DNA of 9,054 bases from an uncultured Chromatiaceae bacterium (GTDB lineage Bacteria; Pseudomonadota; Gammaproteobacteria; Enterobacterales; Alteromonadaceae). Below the pieces are notes generated by a model. The model was not told the origin of the DNA. It made no database searches and saw nothing but the letters and a program-made list of their open reading frames with translations. The stretch spans positions 1 through 9,054 of the forward strand of contig CAMLSF010000147.1 of NCBI GenBank assembly GCA_946482615.1, in the 5' to 3' direction. This document shows positions 1-6,885 of this stretch, piece by piece. Made by a program: the position numbers and the translations under genes. Each line of letters begins with the position of its first letter. Within the stretch, counting starts at the first letter, position 1.

Positions 1-130
1 ATAAGGCATGTACTTCTCCGGCGTATAACCGTAGCTCTGCTTGCTGCAGCGCTTTGACACCGGGAAAGTTTTTGTTGATCTGCCGCAGTTGCAGCACCGG
101 CTTGATGACATTGTTGATCTGTTTTGACAT
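1..130 (-). CDS. Sugar ABC transporter ATP-binding protein, N-terminal fragment (YtfR/AraG/XylG-like)
   Basis: Only the first 43 codons are in the window; the rest lies beyond the left edge. The visible protein begins MSKQINNVIKPVLQLRQINK and continues into a segment with NFPGVKAL and LYAGEVHAL. This is the standard opening of the duplicated-cassette ATPases of CUT2 sugar importers (YtfR, AraG, XylG, RbsA), just before the first Walker A motif. The ATG at 130 is preceded by a good Shine-Dalgarno AGGAG about 7 bases upstream. It follows the YtfQ-like binding-protein gene on the same strand, so it should power the same importer at the cytoplasmic face. An ERIC repeat separates the two genes. 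Family assignment is fairly secure. The specific sugar cannot be read from this fragment. Confidence 0.85.
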   Translation of the reverse strand, partial: MSKQINNVIKPVLQLRQINKNFPGVKALQQAELRLYAGEVHAL

Positions 131-151
131 CAGAATCTCCTGAAAAGCCAA

Positions 152-279
152 TATACCCTTCGTACTTGAAGCCGCAGCGTTGTTGACTGCGTGCTTTCGC
201 CCCAGTCACATAGGTCTACTATGCTCCTGGGGTCTCAATCACTTGTCGCCTCGCTGCAACTCCAATTACTTTGGGTATA
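152..279. repeat. ERIC-type palindromic repeat (about 128 bp)
   Basis: The element is bounded by inverted TATACCC (152-158) and GGGTATA (273-279). It has a strong central hairpin: CCCCAG (200-205) pairs with CTGGGG (227-232), and inside it CATAG (209-213) pairs with CTATG (219-223). On the minus strand, CCCCAGGAGC and GTGACTGGGG match the core of the enterobacterial repetitive intergenic consensus, to which the standard ERIC primers anneal. The length agrees with the usual 126-127 bp, and the ends fit the known insertion at TA. It fills nearly all of the 156-bp gap between the binding-protein and ATPase genes and would be co-transcribed with them as a long folded RNA. Confidence 0.88.
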
Positions 280-286
280 GAATTAA

Positions 287-1234
287 TTACTTCAGGCGTC
301 TTTTTTCATACTCAGCGGCAGCCGTATCCTGCAGGAATAAATCTCCTGTGGTGCTGATCAGCTTTTCTGTGTCTGTTTTCCCTTTCAGATAAGCTTCAAT
401 CACATCAAAGGCCGGGCCACCTAAATGTGGATTCAGCTCCACTGTGGCATTGGCATCGCCGTCCGCCATGGCTTTGAAATAATCTGGTACAGCATCCACA
501 GACACCACCAGCATATCTTTACCTGGCTTTAAGCCAGCTTCTTTAATGGCCTGAATAGCGCCTAAGGCCATTTCATCGTTATGGGCCCAGAGTGCACAAA
601 TGCCTTTGCCACCCTGCTCGGCTTTGAGCAGGGATTCCATCACTTCTTTGCCTTTGGCGCGGGTAAATTCTGCGGTTTGGCTGCGGACAATTTTGGCTTG
701 AGGGTGTTTTGCCAGCACTTCATTAAAACCTTTAGCGCGGTCTATGGCGGCCGTAGCACCCACTGTGCCTTGCAATTCGATGATATTGCACTGCTGTTGA
801 GCCTGGGGTTGGCTCATTAACCAGGTCGCGGCTTTGCGGCCTTCTTCAACAAAGTCGGAGGCAATACGGGTAACAAATAACGACTCGTCCTGTACCTGCA
901 CATTACGGTCCACTATCACCACAGGAATACGGGCACGTTTGGCTTCTTTTAACACTGGCGTCCAGCCGGTTTCGACCACAGGGGCTATGATAATGGCGTC
1001 CACCCCCTGAGCAATAAAACTGCGCACCGCTTTGATTTGATTTTCCTGTTTTTGCTGCGCATCAGAAAACTTCAGCTCTATTCCGCGTTTTTTCGCTTCC
1101 GCTTTAACAGACTCGGAAAAACTGGTACGCCAGCCGCTTTCCGACCCCACCTGAGCAAAACCTACAGTAGTGGCAAAACTGCTGTGGCAGATAAAACACA
1201 GGCTCAAACCTGCAACTATGGATTTGATTTTCAT
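287..1234 (-). CDS. Periplasmic sugar-binding protein of a CUT2 ABC importer, YtfQ-like
   Basis: This 315-residue protein has a Sec signal peptide (residues 1-21, basic start, hydrophobic core, likely cleavage after SFA). The mature part opens TTVGFAQVGSESGWR, nearly the same as E. coli YtfQ. Other YtfQ-like stretches are QQKQENQIKAVRSFIAQGVD, APVVETGWTPVLKEAK, VELQGTVGA-like ELQGTVGATAAIDR, KGKEVMES and AIQAIKEAGLKPGKD. Length is normal for the family (YtfQ is about 318). The ATG at 1234 has a strong AAGGGGAG Shine-Dalgarno (1242-1249). E. coli YtfQ serves a galactofuranose importer. In this arabinose-type locus I infer that the ligand is L-arabinose, perhaps its furanose form. It lies 92 bp after the epimerase gene and is followed by an ERIC repeat and the ATPase gene. 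Confidence 0.93.
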   Translation of the reverse strand: MKIKSIVAGLSLCFICHSSFATTVGFAQVGSESGWRTSFSESVKAEAKKRGIELKFSDAQQKQENQIKAVRSFIAQGVDAIIIAPVVETGWTPVLKEAKRARIPVVIVDRNVQVQDESLFVTRIASDFVEEGRKAATWLMSQPQAQQQCNIIELQGTVGATAAIDRAKGFNEVLAKHPQAKIVRSQTAEFTRAKGKEVMESLLKAEQGGKGICALWAHNDEMALGAIQAIKEAGLKPGKDMLVVSVDAVPDYFKAMADGDANATVELNPHLGGPAFDVIEAYLKGKTDTEKLISTTGDLFLQDTAAAEYEKRRLK

Positions 1235-1326
1235 AGGTCGACTCCCCTTGTCAAACAGGCCCTTATGATATTTTTTAAAGGCGGACCTGCGATGTTTTGA
1301 TTGAACTTTGATTAAGATTAAAGGCT

Positions 1327-2382
1327 TTAGCTATACCCCAATACAAAACGGCTGCTGTGCCGGTATAACTGCCCTGCTTTCAGTAACACTGTTGGAAAAT
1401 TTGTTTTATTCACCGCATTTGGATAACCATGAGGCTCCAGGCACAACGCCGCGTATTTCTCTATGGCTGTACCCTGATTGCCCACTATGCTGCCATCCAA
1501 AAAGTTGCCGCTGTAAAACTGAATGCCTGGTTGATCAGTAAACAACTGCAGAGTACGGCCCGAAACCGGATCCCTGACTAAGGCCGCGGGCCTGTTTAAA
1601 TCGCGGTCTTTATTCAGCACAAAATAATGGTCATAACCATTTTCAAGCTGACTGATATTCTGGCCTATCCGCTTGCCCGCTTTAAAATCAAAAGCCCCTG
1701 TGACGGGCACTAACTCCCCTGTCGGCACCAGTTGTTTATCCAGCGCCAGAATAAAGTCAGCATCAAGCTGCAATTGCTGCTCAAGCACTGTCCCCCGCCC
1801 GACACCGCCTATAGCCCAATAGGCATGATTGGTCAGGCTAACCGGAGTGTCTTTATCTGCAACAGCGCTGTATTCCAGCAGCAGCTCGTGATGCGGCAGT
1901 AAGGAATAACGCAGCTGCACATCCAGTTGCCCCGGAAAACCCTGATCGCCCTCTAAGCTGGTGATCCGAAAAGTGACACTGACTCGGTCTTTTTGCTGTT
2001 CTATATCAAAACTCCAGAAGCGACTACCCAAGCCATCAGGGCCACCATGCAATTGATTGGGCCCTTCATTGGCCAGCAACGAAATCACCTGGCCTTGCTG
2101 CATATAAGCGGCAGCGCCAATACGGTTCGCCACCCGGCCTATAGTCACGGCAAAATAATAAGGATTGCGGGCAAAATGGCCCGGGTCCTGGTAGTTTTGC
2201 AAAAGCTCTGTTTTTTCAGCCGAGTCCGGGCCTGGCATCAGCACCGACCATAAACCAGCGCCTAAGTTACTTAGCGTCACAGTGAGTCCGGCCGGATTGG
2301 TCAGCTTAATCAGCTGCAGGGGCCGCTTTAACGCAGCCACCTGCAGAGTTTCAGTGGTGACATCAAAACTCATGTTAAGCAT
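1327..2382 (-). CDS. Aldose 1-epimerase (GalM-family mutarotase)
   Basis: This 351-residue cytoplasmic protein (no signal peptide) interconverts the alpha and beta anomers of free aldoses. The mutarotase signature motifs are present: NQLHGG with His112, TNHAYWAIGG with His186, and CLEPHGYPNAVN with Glu316. These match the two catalytic histidines and the catalytic glutamate of GalM; GRVANRI near residue 83 is also typical. Length is normal. Translation is coupled to the upstream semialdehyde dehydrogenase. The ATG at 2382 overlaps its stop by 8 bases, and another ATG at 2373 follows that stop after one base. A TTG at 2385 is less likely. No clear Shine-Dalgarno decides between the ATGs. In this operon it likely supplies the anomer or ring form used by the pentose 1-dehydrogenase. 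Confidence 0.92.
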   Translation of the reverse strand: MLNMSFDVTTETLQVAALKRPLQLIKLTNPAGLTVTLSNLGAGLWSVLMPGPDSAEKTELLQNYQDPGHFARNPYYFAVTIGRVANRIGAAAYMQQGQVISLLANEGPNQLHGGPDGLGSRFWSFDIEQQKDRVSVTFRITSLEGDQGFPGQLDVQLRYSLLPHHELLLEYSAVADKDTPVSLTNHAYWAIGGVGRGTVLEQQLQLDADFILALDKQLVPTGELVPVTGAFDFKAGKRIGQNISQLENGYDHYFVLNKDRDLNRPAALVRDPVSGRTLQLFTDQPGIQFYSGNFLDGSIVGNQGTAIEKYAALCLEPHGYPNAVNKTNFPTVLLKAGQLYRHSSRFVLGYS

Positions 2383-3973
2383 CAACCGCTGAGCTGGTTT
2401 TCACACCATTGATCAAACGCGGCAAACCCCATGGATTGGCGTTTTGCAGCTCTGGTGGCAATAACTCTGCCGGGTAATTCTGGAAACAAATAGGACGGAC
2501 AAAACGGGCAATAGAAGCTGTACCTACCGACGTAAAACGGGCATCAGTGGCCGCAGGGAAAGGCCCACCATGCATCATGGCATCACAGACTTCCACACCA
2601 GTCGGGAAGTTGTTCACCACCAGACGCCCTACTTTTTGCCGCAGCAGGCTGATGAGTTCGGCCTGAGTGGCAAGTTCAGCTGCTGTAGCCTGTAAAGTCC
2701 CGGTCAGTTGACCTTTCAAAGCCCGCACTACGGCCAGTAATTGCGCCTGATCCACACAGCTTACCAACACAGACACATGACCAAAAACTTCTTCCTGCAA
2801 ATGTGGGTTGGCTAAAAAAGCTTCGGCTGTGACTTTAAACAGTTTGGCCTGAGTGCAGAAGCCGGCTTTGCCGCCAACAGCTTCACCACTGCCGACCAAT
2901 TCGACACCGGATTGAGCAGATAAATGCGTCGTGCCTTTTTGATAAGCCGCCGCTATACCTTCATTTAACATCACACCAGCTGGTACTTTGGCTAAAGCAG
3001 CGGAGGCTGCACTGCAAAATCTGTCCAAAGCCGGACTTTGAATAGCCACAGCCACACCCGGATTGACACAAAATTGACCTACACCCAAAGTTAAAGAACC
3101 AACAAAACCTGCAGCTATGGCTTCGGCATTTTGCTCCAGCGCCTCTGGCAATAACACCACAGGGTTGACGCTGCCCATTTCGGCAAACACAGGTATAGGT
3201 TCAGGCCTGTTGTTGGCCAGCTGAAACAGCGCCATACCACCCGCTAAAGAGCCGGTAAAACCTACAGCTTTCACTTCTGGCGCTACCACCAGTTCAGAAC
3301 CTACTTCACGGCCAGCGCCCATAATTAAAGAAAACACACCAGCAGGTAAACCGCTCTTTAGAACGGCCTTATGCAAAGCGTGCGCAACCAGTTCACAGGT
3401 GCCGGGGTGGGAATTATGACCTTTGACTATGACAGGACAACCTGCAGCTAAAGCCGCAGCTGTATCACCACCAGCCACAGAAAAAGCCAGTGGAAAGTTA
3501 CTGGCGCCAAACACCACTACAGGCCCTATTGGCTGATTGGTATAACGCAAATCAGGACGAGGCAAAGGCAAACGGTCAGGCAAGGCGGTATCAATACGGA
3601 TATTCAGGTATTCACCAGAGCGGATAGAAGATGCAAACAAACGCAGCTGATTAACAGTGCGGGCACGTTCGCCTTCCGCCCGTGCTTTGGGATACCCAGT
3701 TTCCAGCGCGACACGCTCTGGCAACTCATCACCCAAAGCCATAATTTCAGCGGCGCATAATTCTAAAAATTCAGCACGCCGCTCAAGTGAAGTGGCCGCA
3801 AAAACCGGCGCTGCTGCTGCAGCCGCTGCTACAGCCTGATGCACCTGATTTTTGCTGGCATAACTCATTACAGGTTCAATAAAAGCGGCAGTAGCAGGGT
3901 TGACCGCCTGGTACTGACCCGCTTCGCCCTGCACCCATTGCCCATTAATCAGTTGTTGGCCTGTAATCATCAT
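2375..3973 (-). CDS. Alpha-ketoglutaric semialdehyde dehydrogenase (2,5-dioxopentanoate dehydrogenase)
   Basis: This 532-residue aldehyde dehydrogenase should oxidise alpha-ketoglutaric semialdehyde to 2-oxoglutarate, the last step of the oxidative pentose route. The ALDH catalytic set is present: Asn159 in GASNFPLAFS, Lys184 in VIVKGH, GFTGS at 238-242, Glu265 in AEMGS and Cys302 in GQFCVNPG. The GASNFPLAFS and QFCVNPG forms, and a C-terminal tail with VCDAMMHGGPFPA, are typical of the KGSADH clade rather than of general ALDHs. The start is set at ATG 3973 (MMITGQQLINGQW) with AAGGG 8 bases upstream. The frame stays open to 4123, but that extension runs into the SDR gene and has no ALDH-like sequence. 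It lies 61 bp after the SDR gene and overlaps the epimerase start. NAD versus NADP preference is not determined. Confidence 0.92.
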   Translation of the reverse strand: MMITGQQLINGQWVQGEAGQYQAVNPATAAFIEPVMSYASKNQVHQAVAAAAAAAPVFAATSLERRAEFLELCAAEIMALGDELPERVALETGYPKARAEGERARTVNQLRLFASSIRSGEYLNIRIDTALPDRLPLPRPDLRYTNQPIGPVVVFGASNFPLAFSVAGGDTAAALAAGCPVIVKGHNSHPGTCELVAHALHKAVLKSGLPAGVFSLIMGAGREVGSELVVAPEVKAVGFTGSLAGGMALFQLANNRPEPIPVFAEMGSVNPVVLLPEALEQNAEAIAAGFVGSLTLGVGQFCVNPGVAVAIQSPALDRFCSAASAALAKVPAGVMLNEGIAAAYQKGTTHLSAQSGVELVGSGEAVGGKAGFCTQAKLFKVTAEAFLANPHLQEEVFGHVSVLVSCVDQAQLLAVVRALKGQLTGTLQATAAELATQAELISLLRQKVGRLVVNNFPTGVEVCDAMMHGGPFPAATDARFTSVGTASIARFVRPICFQNYPAELLPPELQNANPWGLPRLINGVKTSSAVDA

Positions 3974-4034
3974 AACTAAACCCTTGTTCGTGGTAACAGA
4001 TTCAAAAAAGCAACTGAATTCACTGCAACCGCAG

Positions 4035-4805
4035 TTAAATCCAGCCACCGTCCACAATAAAGTTTTGTGCTGTACATAATTTGCTGTCATCGGAGGCCAG
4101 AAACAGCGCCATAGCAGCCACATCTTCCGGCATCAGGCTGTCTTTGACACATTGATTTTTTTCAATATCCCGTGCTGTTTCTTCGTTGACCCAATACTTC
4201 AGCTGACGTTCTGTCATGACCCAGCCAGGTGTCAGGGTATTGACGCGGATTTTGTCCGGCCCTAAATCCCGGGCTAAACCCCGGGTTAACCCCAACACCG
4301 CAGCTTTTGAACTGGTGTAGCCCGGCATACCGCCCTGACTTTCGTACCAGCTCATTGAACCTAAATTGATAATGGAGCCGCCGCCCAGTTGCTTCATCTG
4401 CGGATACACAGCCTGAATAGCAAAAAACTGATGGCGTAAATTGATATTGACCCGTTGGTCCCAATACTCTGGCGTGACTTCCAGAAAGTTGTGTCTGGTA
4501 TCGCTGGCAGCGTTGTTAATTAATACGCCAATAGCGCCAAGCTGTTGTCTGACCTGCTCTATCACCTGCTTTAAATCATCAATATTCAGCAAATCACAGG
4601 CGTAAAACTTAAGCTCAGCTTCTGGATATTTTACAGTTAAATCAGCCACTAAGGCCTTAGATTCAGCCTCTAAAATATCAACAAAAGCCACTTTAGCGCC
4701 CTGGGCGATAAAAGCTTCGACCAGACAAGCACCAATGCCTGAACCACCGCCACTGATAAATACTGTCTTTCCTTTCAGGCTGGGGTAGTGATTGGTTAAA
4801 TTCAT
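4035..4805 (-). CDS. SDR-family aldopentose 1-dehydrogenase (L-arabinose/D-xylose dehydrogenase, XylB-like)
   Basis: This 256-residue classical short-chain dehydrogenase should oxidise the anomeric carbon of an aldopentose to the lactone. It has GGGSGIG (19-25), Asp43 at the end of the second beta strand (NAD preference), NNAA (97-100), catalytic Ser150, Tyr163 and Lys167 in YTSSK, and a C-terminal DGGW. YPSLKGK at the start, DTRH (102-105), NINLRH (120-125) and QCVK near 218 closely parallel Caulobacter crescentus xylose dehydrogenase XylB. The ATG at 4805 has GAGG about 8 bases upstream; an in-frame ATG at 4850 lacks this support. The gene sits between the dehydratase and semialdehyde dehydrogenase genes. 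Arabinose is preferred from context only. An alternative role is the 4-dehydrogenase of 2-keto-3-deoxypentonate known from the Herbaspirillum route, but the XylB resemblance argues against it. Confidence 0.85.
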   Translation of the reverse strand: MNLTNHYPSLKGKTVFISGGGSGIGACLVEAFIAQGAKVAFVDILEAESKALVADLTVKYPEAELKFYACDLLNIDDLKQVIEQVRQQLGAIGVLINNAASDTRHNFLEVTPEYWDQRVNINLRHQFFAIQAVYPQMKQLGGGSIINLGSMSWYESQGGMPGYTSSKAAVLGLTRGLARDLGPDKIRVNTLTPGWVMTERQLKYWVNEETARDIEKNQCVKDSLMPEDVAAMALFLASDDSKLCTAQNFIVDGGWI

Positions 4806-4825
4806 TATTTTGCCTCGTATAAAAT

Positions 4826-4866
4826 AGCCTGTCAGGCTGGCACCACCCACCTGACAAGCCCGGCTT
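4826..4866. repeat. Cluster of small inverted repeats between dehydratase and dehydrogenase genes
   Basis: The 99-bp gap between the two genes holds three overlapping dyads. AGCCTG (4826-4831) and CAGGCT (4833-4838) flank a single T. TGTCAGG (4830-4836) pairs perfectly with CCTGACA (4850-4856) across a 13-base loop. AAGCC (4856-4860) and GGCTT (4862-4866) flank a single C. There is no T-run, so it is not a normal intrinsic terminator. It may be an mRNA processing or stability structure, or a decayed REP-type element. Function is unknown. Confidence 0.5.
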
Positions 4867-4904
4867 CCCCTGGTATTTGAAATCCCAGAGTACCAATGCC
4901 TAAA

Positions 4905-6644
4905 CTAGTGCGAATGGGCTGGCACTGCAGCACCACGACAACCGACTAAAAAGTCGAAGTCGCAGCCTTCATCGGCCTGTAAAACCCGTTCACGATATAT
5001 TTCCAGATAACCACCGGTGCGCATAATCACCTGGGTGGCTTTTAATTTCTCTAAACGTGCAGCCAGTTCCTCGTCTGACACTTCCAGATGCAACACACCA
5101 TTGTGTGCGTCCAGCTGAATATAATCCCCTTCCTGCACTGCAGCTAAAGGCCCAAGCTCCATAGCTTCAGGCGTGACATGCAGCACCACAGTACCAAAAG
5201 CTGTGCCGCTCATGCGCGCATCAGAAATACGCACCATGTCTTTAATGCCTTTTTTCAGCACCTTAGGAGGTAACCCCATATTGCCGACTTCGGCCATGCC
5301 AGGGTAGCCTTTTGGTCCACAGTTTTTCAGCACCATCACACTGTTTTCATCGATATCCAGTTCAGGATCATTAATGCGGGCTTTGTACATATCGAAGTTT
5401 TCAAACACCACAGCTTTGCCACGGTGTTTGAGTAAATGCGGGCTGGCGGCTGAAGGTTTGAGCACTGCGCCACGGGGCGCTAAATTGCCCCGTAAAATAC
5501 AAATACCACCGCTGGCGACCAGGGGGTTGTCCATAGTGCGGATCACATCATCGTTATAACATTCGGAATCTTTGACGTTGTCCCAGATGCTCTTGCCATT
5601 TACCGTCAAGGCATCCTTATTCAGCATGCCGTTTTCGCCTAAACGGCGCAGCACTGCAGGCAAACCACCTGAGTAATAAAACTCTTCCATCAGGTACTTA
5701 CCGGACGGTTGCAGGTTGACCAGAGTCGGAACACCTTTGCCATGCGACCAGTCATCCAAAGACAAATCCACGCCAATACGGCCTGCTATGGCTTTTAAGT
5801 GGATCACCGCATTGGTGGAACCTCCTATAGCGGCGTTGGTACGGATGGCATTAATAAAGGCATCTTTGGTCAGAATTTTCGACAGTTTTAAATCTTCAAA
5901 CACCATCTCGACAATACGCATACCGGATAAATGCGCCAGCACATAACGACGTGAATCTACAGCAGGAATAGCCGCATTGTGCGGTAAGCTGGTGCCTAAG
6001 GACTCCGCCATGCAGGCCATAGTGGAGGCTGTGCCCATGGTGTTACAGGTACCGGCAGAACGCGACATGCTGGCCTCCATATCCATAAACTGCTCCAGAC
6101 TAATACGGCCAGCCTTGTATTCTTCATGTGCCTGCCAGACCAGGGTGCCTGAGCCGACATCTTTGCCATGGTGTTTACCGTTTAACATAGGCCCGCCCGT
6201 GACCACTATGGTCGGCAAATCACAACTGGCAGCACCCATTAATAAGGCCGGAGTGGTTTTATCACAGCCAACCAGCAGCACCACACCATCTATAGGGTTA
6301 CCACGAATAGCTTCTTCGGTATCCATAGCGGCCAGATTGCGCGTCAGCATAGCTGTTGGGCGTAAATTCGATTCACCATTGGAGAACACAGGGAACTCCA
6401 CCGGAATACCACCGGCTTCACGGATACCATTTTTCACCCGTTCCGCGATTTGACGAAAATGTGCATTACAAGGCGTCAGTTCAGACCAGGTATTACAGAC
6501 CCCTATCACTGGTTTGCCCTGAAAGTGATGATCAGGAATGCCCTGATTCTTCATCCAACTGCGGTACATAAAACCGTTTTTGTCGTTAGTACCAAACCAG
6601 CTGGCAGAACGAAGCTGCACTTTTTTCTTTTCGTCTTGGGCCAT
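4905..6644 (-). CDS. IlvD/Edd-family sugar-acid dehydratase, probable L-arabonate dehydratase
   Basis: This 579-residue enzyme should dehydrate L-arabonate (or D-xylonate) to the 2-keto-3-deoxy acid. The [2Fe-2S] cysteines are at 59 (ELTPCN), 127 (LLVGCDK) and 200 (SAGTCNTMGTAS). Lys129, the usual carbamylated residue, and acidic Mg ligands (Glu91, Asp128) are also present. From memory, this numbering coincides with Rhizobium leguminosarum L-arabonate dehydratase (Cys59, Cys127, Cys200), also 579 residues. The active-site serine is Ser479 in DARMSG. WFGTNDKNGFMYRSWMKNQG near the start is characteristic of the arabonate/xylonate/galactonate subgroup rather than IlvD proper. The ATG at 6644 has AGGA 7 bases upstream; a TTG at 6662 has none. 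It leads the operon from the divergent promoter region. Arabonate versus xylonate or another acid is unresolved by sequence. Confidence 0.92.
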   Translation of the reverse strand: MAQDEKKKVQLRSASWFGTNDKNGFMYRSWMKNQGIPDHHFQGKPVIGVCNTWSELTPCNAHFRQIAERVKNGIREAGGIPVEFPVFSNGESNLRPTAMLTRNLAAMDTEEAIRGNPIDGVVLLVGCDKTTPALLMGAASCDLPTIVVTGGPMLNGKHHGKDVGSGTLVWQAHEEYKAGRISLEQFMDMEASMSRSAGTCNTMGTASTMACMAESLGTSLPHNAAIPAVDSRRYVLAHLSGMRIVEMVFEDLKLSKILTKDAFINAIRTNAAIGGSTNAVIHLKAIAGRIGVDLSLDDWSHGKGVPTLVNLQPSGKYLMEEFYYSGGLPAVLRRLGENGMLNKDALTVNGKSIWDNVKDSECYNDDVIRTMDNPLVASGGICILRGNLAPRGAVLKPSAASPHLLKHRGKAVVFENFDMYKARINDPELDIDENSVMVLKNCGPKGYPGMAEVGNMGLPPKVLKKGIKDMVRISDARMSGTAFGTVVLHVTPEAMELGPLAAVQEGDYIQLDAHNGVLHLEVSDEELAARLEKLKATQVIMRTGGYLEIYRERVLQADEGCDFDFLVGCRGAAVPAHSH

Positions 6645-6668
6645 AGTTGAATCCTGAAGCAATCTAAT

Positions 6669-6697
6669 TTAATAATATTGTATTACTAATACATCAA
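6669..6697 (-). promoter_or_regulatory. Predicted sigma70 promoter of the minus-strand pentose operon
   Basis: On the minus strand TTGATG (6692-6697) is a fair -35 box. A 17-base spacer separates it from TATTAA (6669-6674) as the -10 box. Transcription would start near 6662, about 18 bases ahead of the dehydratase ATG. The palindrome at 6678-6693 sits in the spacer, the classic position for a repressor. Box matches are moderate. Confidence 0.5.
6678..6693. promoter_or_regulatory. Candidate GntR/FadR-family operator at the dehydratase promoter
   Basis: TGTATT (6679-6684) and AATACA (6688-6693) form a perfect inverted repeat around ACT. Read from 6678, TTGTATTACTA matches at 10 of 11 bases the reverse complement of the palindrome at 7986-7996 ahead of the AraD1-type gene. 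The shape fits the T-x-G-T-N3-A-C-x-A pattern of FadR-subfamily GntR regulators, including DgoR-type sugar-acid repressors. No regulator gene is in the window. Confidence 0.55.
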
Positions 6698-6802
6698 GCT
6701 GAAGCCGGAGTTCAAGCAGTTCGTAAAAAATTTTCACCAAAGCAGTGCAGCTTTACAGGCTCTGCATTGATTTGATTGATCTTTTTTTCTTGCTCCTGAA
6801 CA

Positions 6803-6817
6803 GTGCGAATTTTGCAC
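6803..6817. promoter_or_regulatory. Candidate second operator upstream of the GH43 gene
   Basis: GTGCGAATTTTGCAC is an almost perfect 15-bp palindrome with a single mismatched pair. It lies about 12 bp upstream of the predicted -35 box of the GH43 gene, where an activator or repressor could sit. It is unlike the TTGTAnTACAA sites, so it would belong to another regulator. It occurs once in the window, so support is limited. Confidence 0.35.
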
Positions 6818-6829
6818 AACCGACTCAAA

Positions 6830-6859
6830 TTGGTTAGATTAGTCATACTATAAGATAAT
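6830..6859 (+). promoter_or_regulatory. Predicted sigma70 promoter of the GH43 gene
   Basis: TTGGTT (6830-6835) and GATAAT (6854-6859) are spaced 18 bases apart in an AT-rich stretch, giving a start near 6866. The -10 box is a five-of-six match. An overlapping TATAAG (6849-6854) is an alternative -10 but lacks a suitable -35 box. The gene's ribosome site AGGGG lies at 6877-6881. Confidence 0.45.
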
Positions 6860-6885
6860 TATTATTAAATCACGACAGGGGTATT

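Noticed and set aside
180..392. Plus-strand 70-residue open frame
   Set aside because: Its first half is the ERIC repeat and the rest is antisense to the binding-protein gene; no ribosome site or recognisable protein.
1308..1541. Plus-strand 77-residue open frame
   Set aside because: It is antisense to the C-terminal part of the epimerase gene, whose catalytic motifs confirm the minus-strand frame.
3990..4035. Terminator-like structure between the SDR and semialdehyde dehydrogenase genes
   Set aside because: There is a 5-bp ACTGC/GCAGT stem, and a weak wobble-paired stem followed by TTTTTT on the minus strand. Stem strength is too low to call a terminator inside a gene set that clearly works together.
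3974..4123. In-frame N-terminal extension of the semialdehyde dehydrogenase gene to 4123
   Set aside because: It overlaps the SDR coding sequence by 89 bases, has no ALDH-like sequence, and the ATG at 3973 has a Shine-Dalgarno-like AAGGG and a typical family N-terminus.
5977..6453. Plus-strand 158-residue open frame antisense to the dehydratase
   Set aside because: It is a shadow frame of a strongly conserved coding sequence; the peptide has no recognisable motifs.
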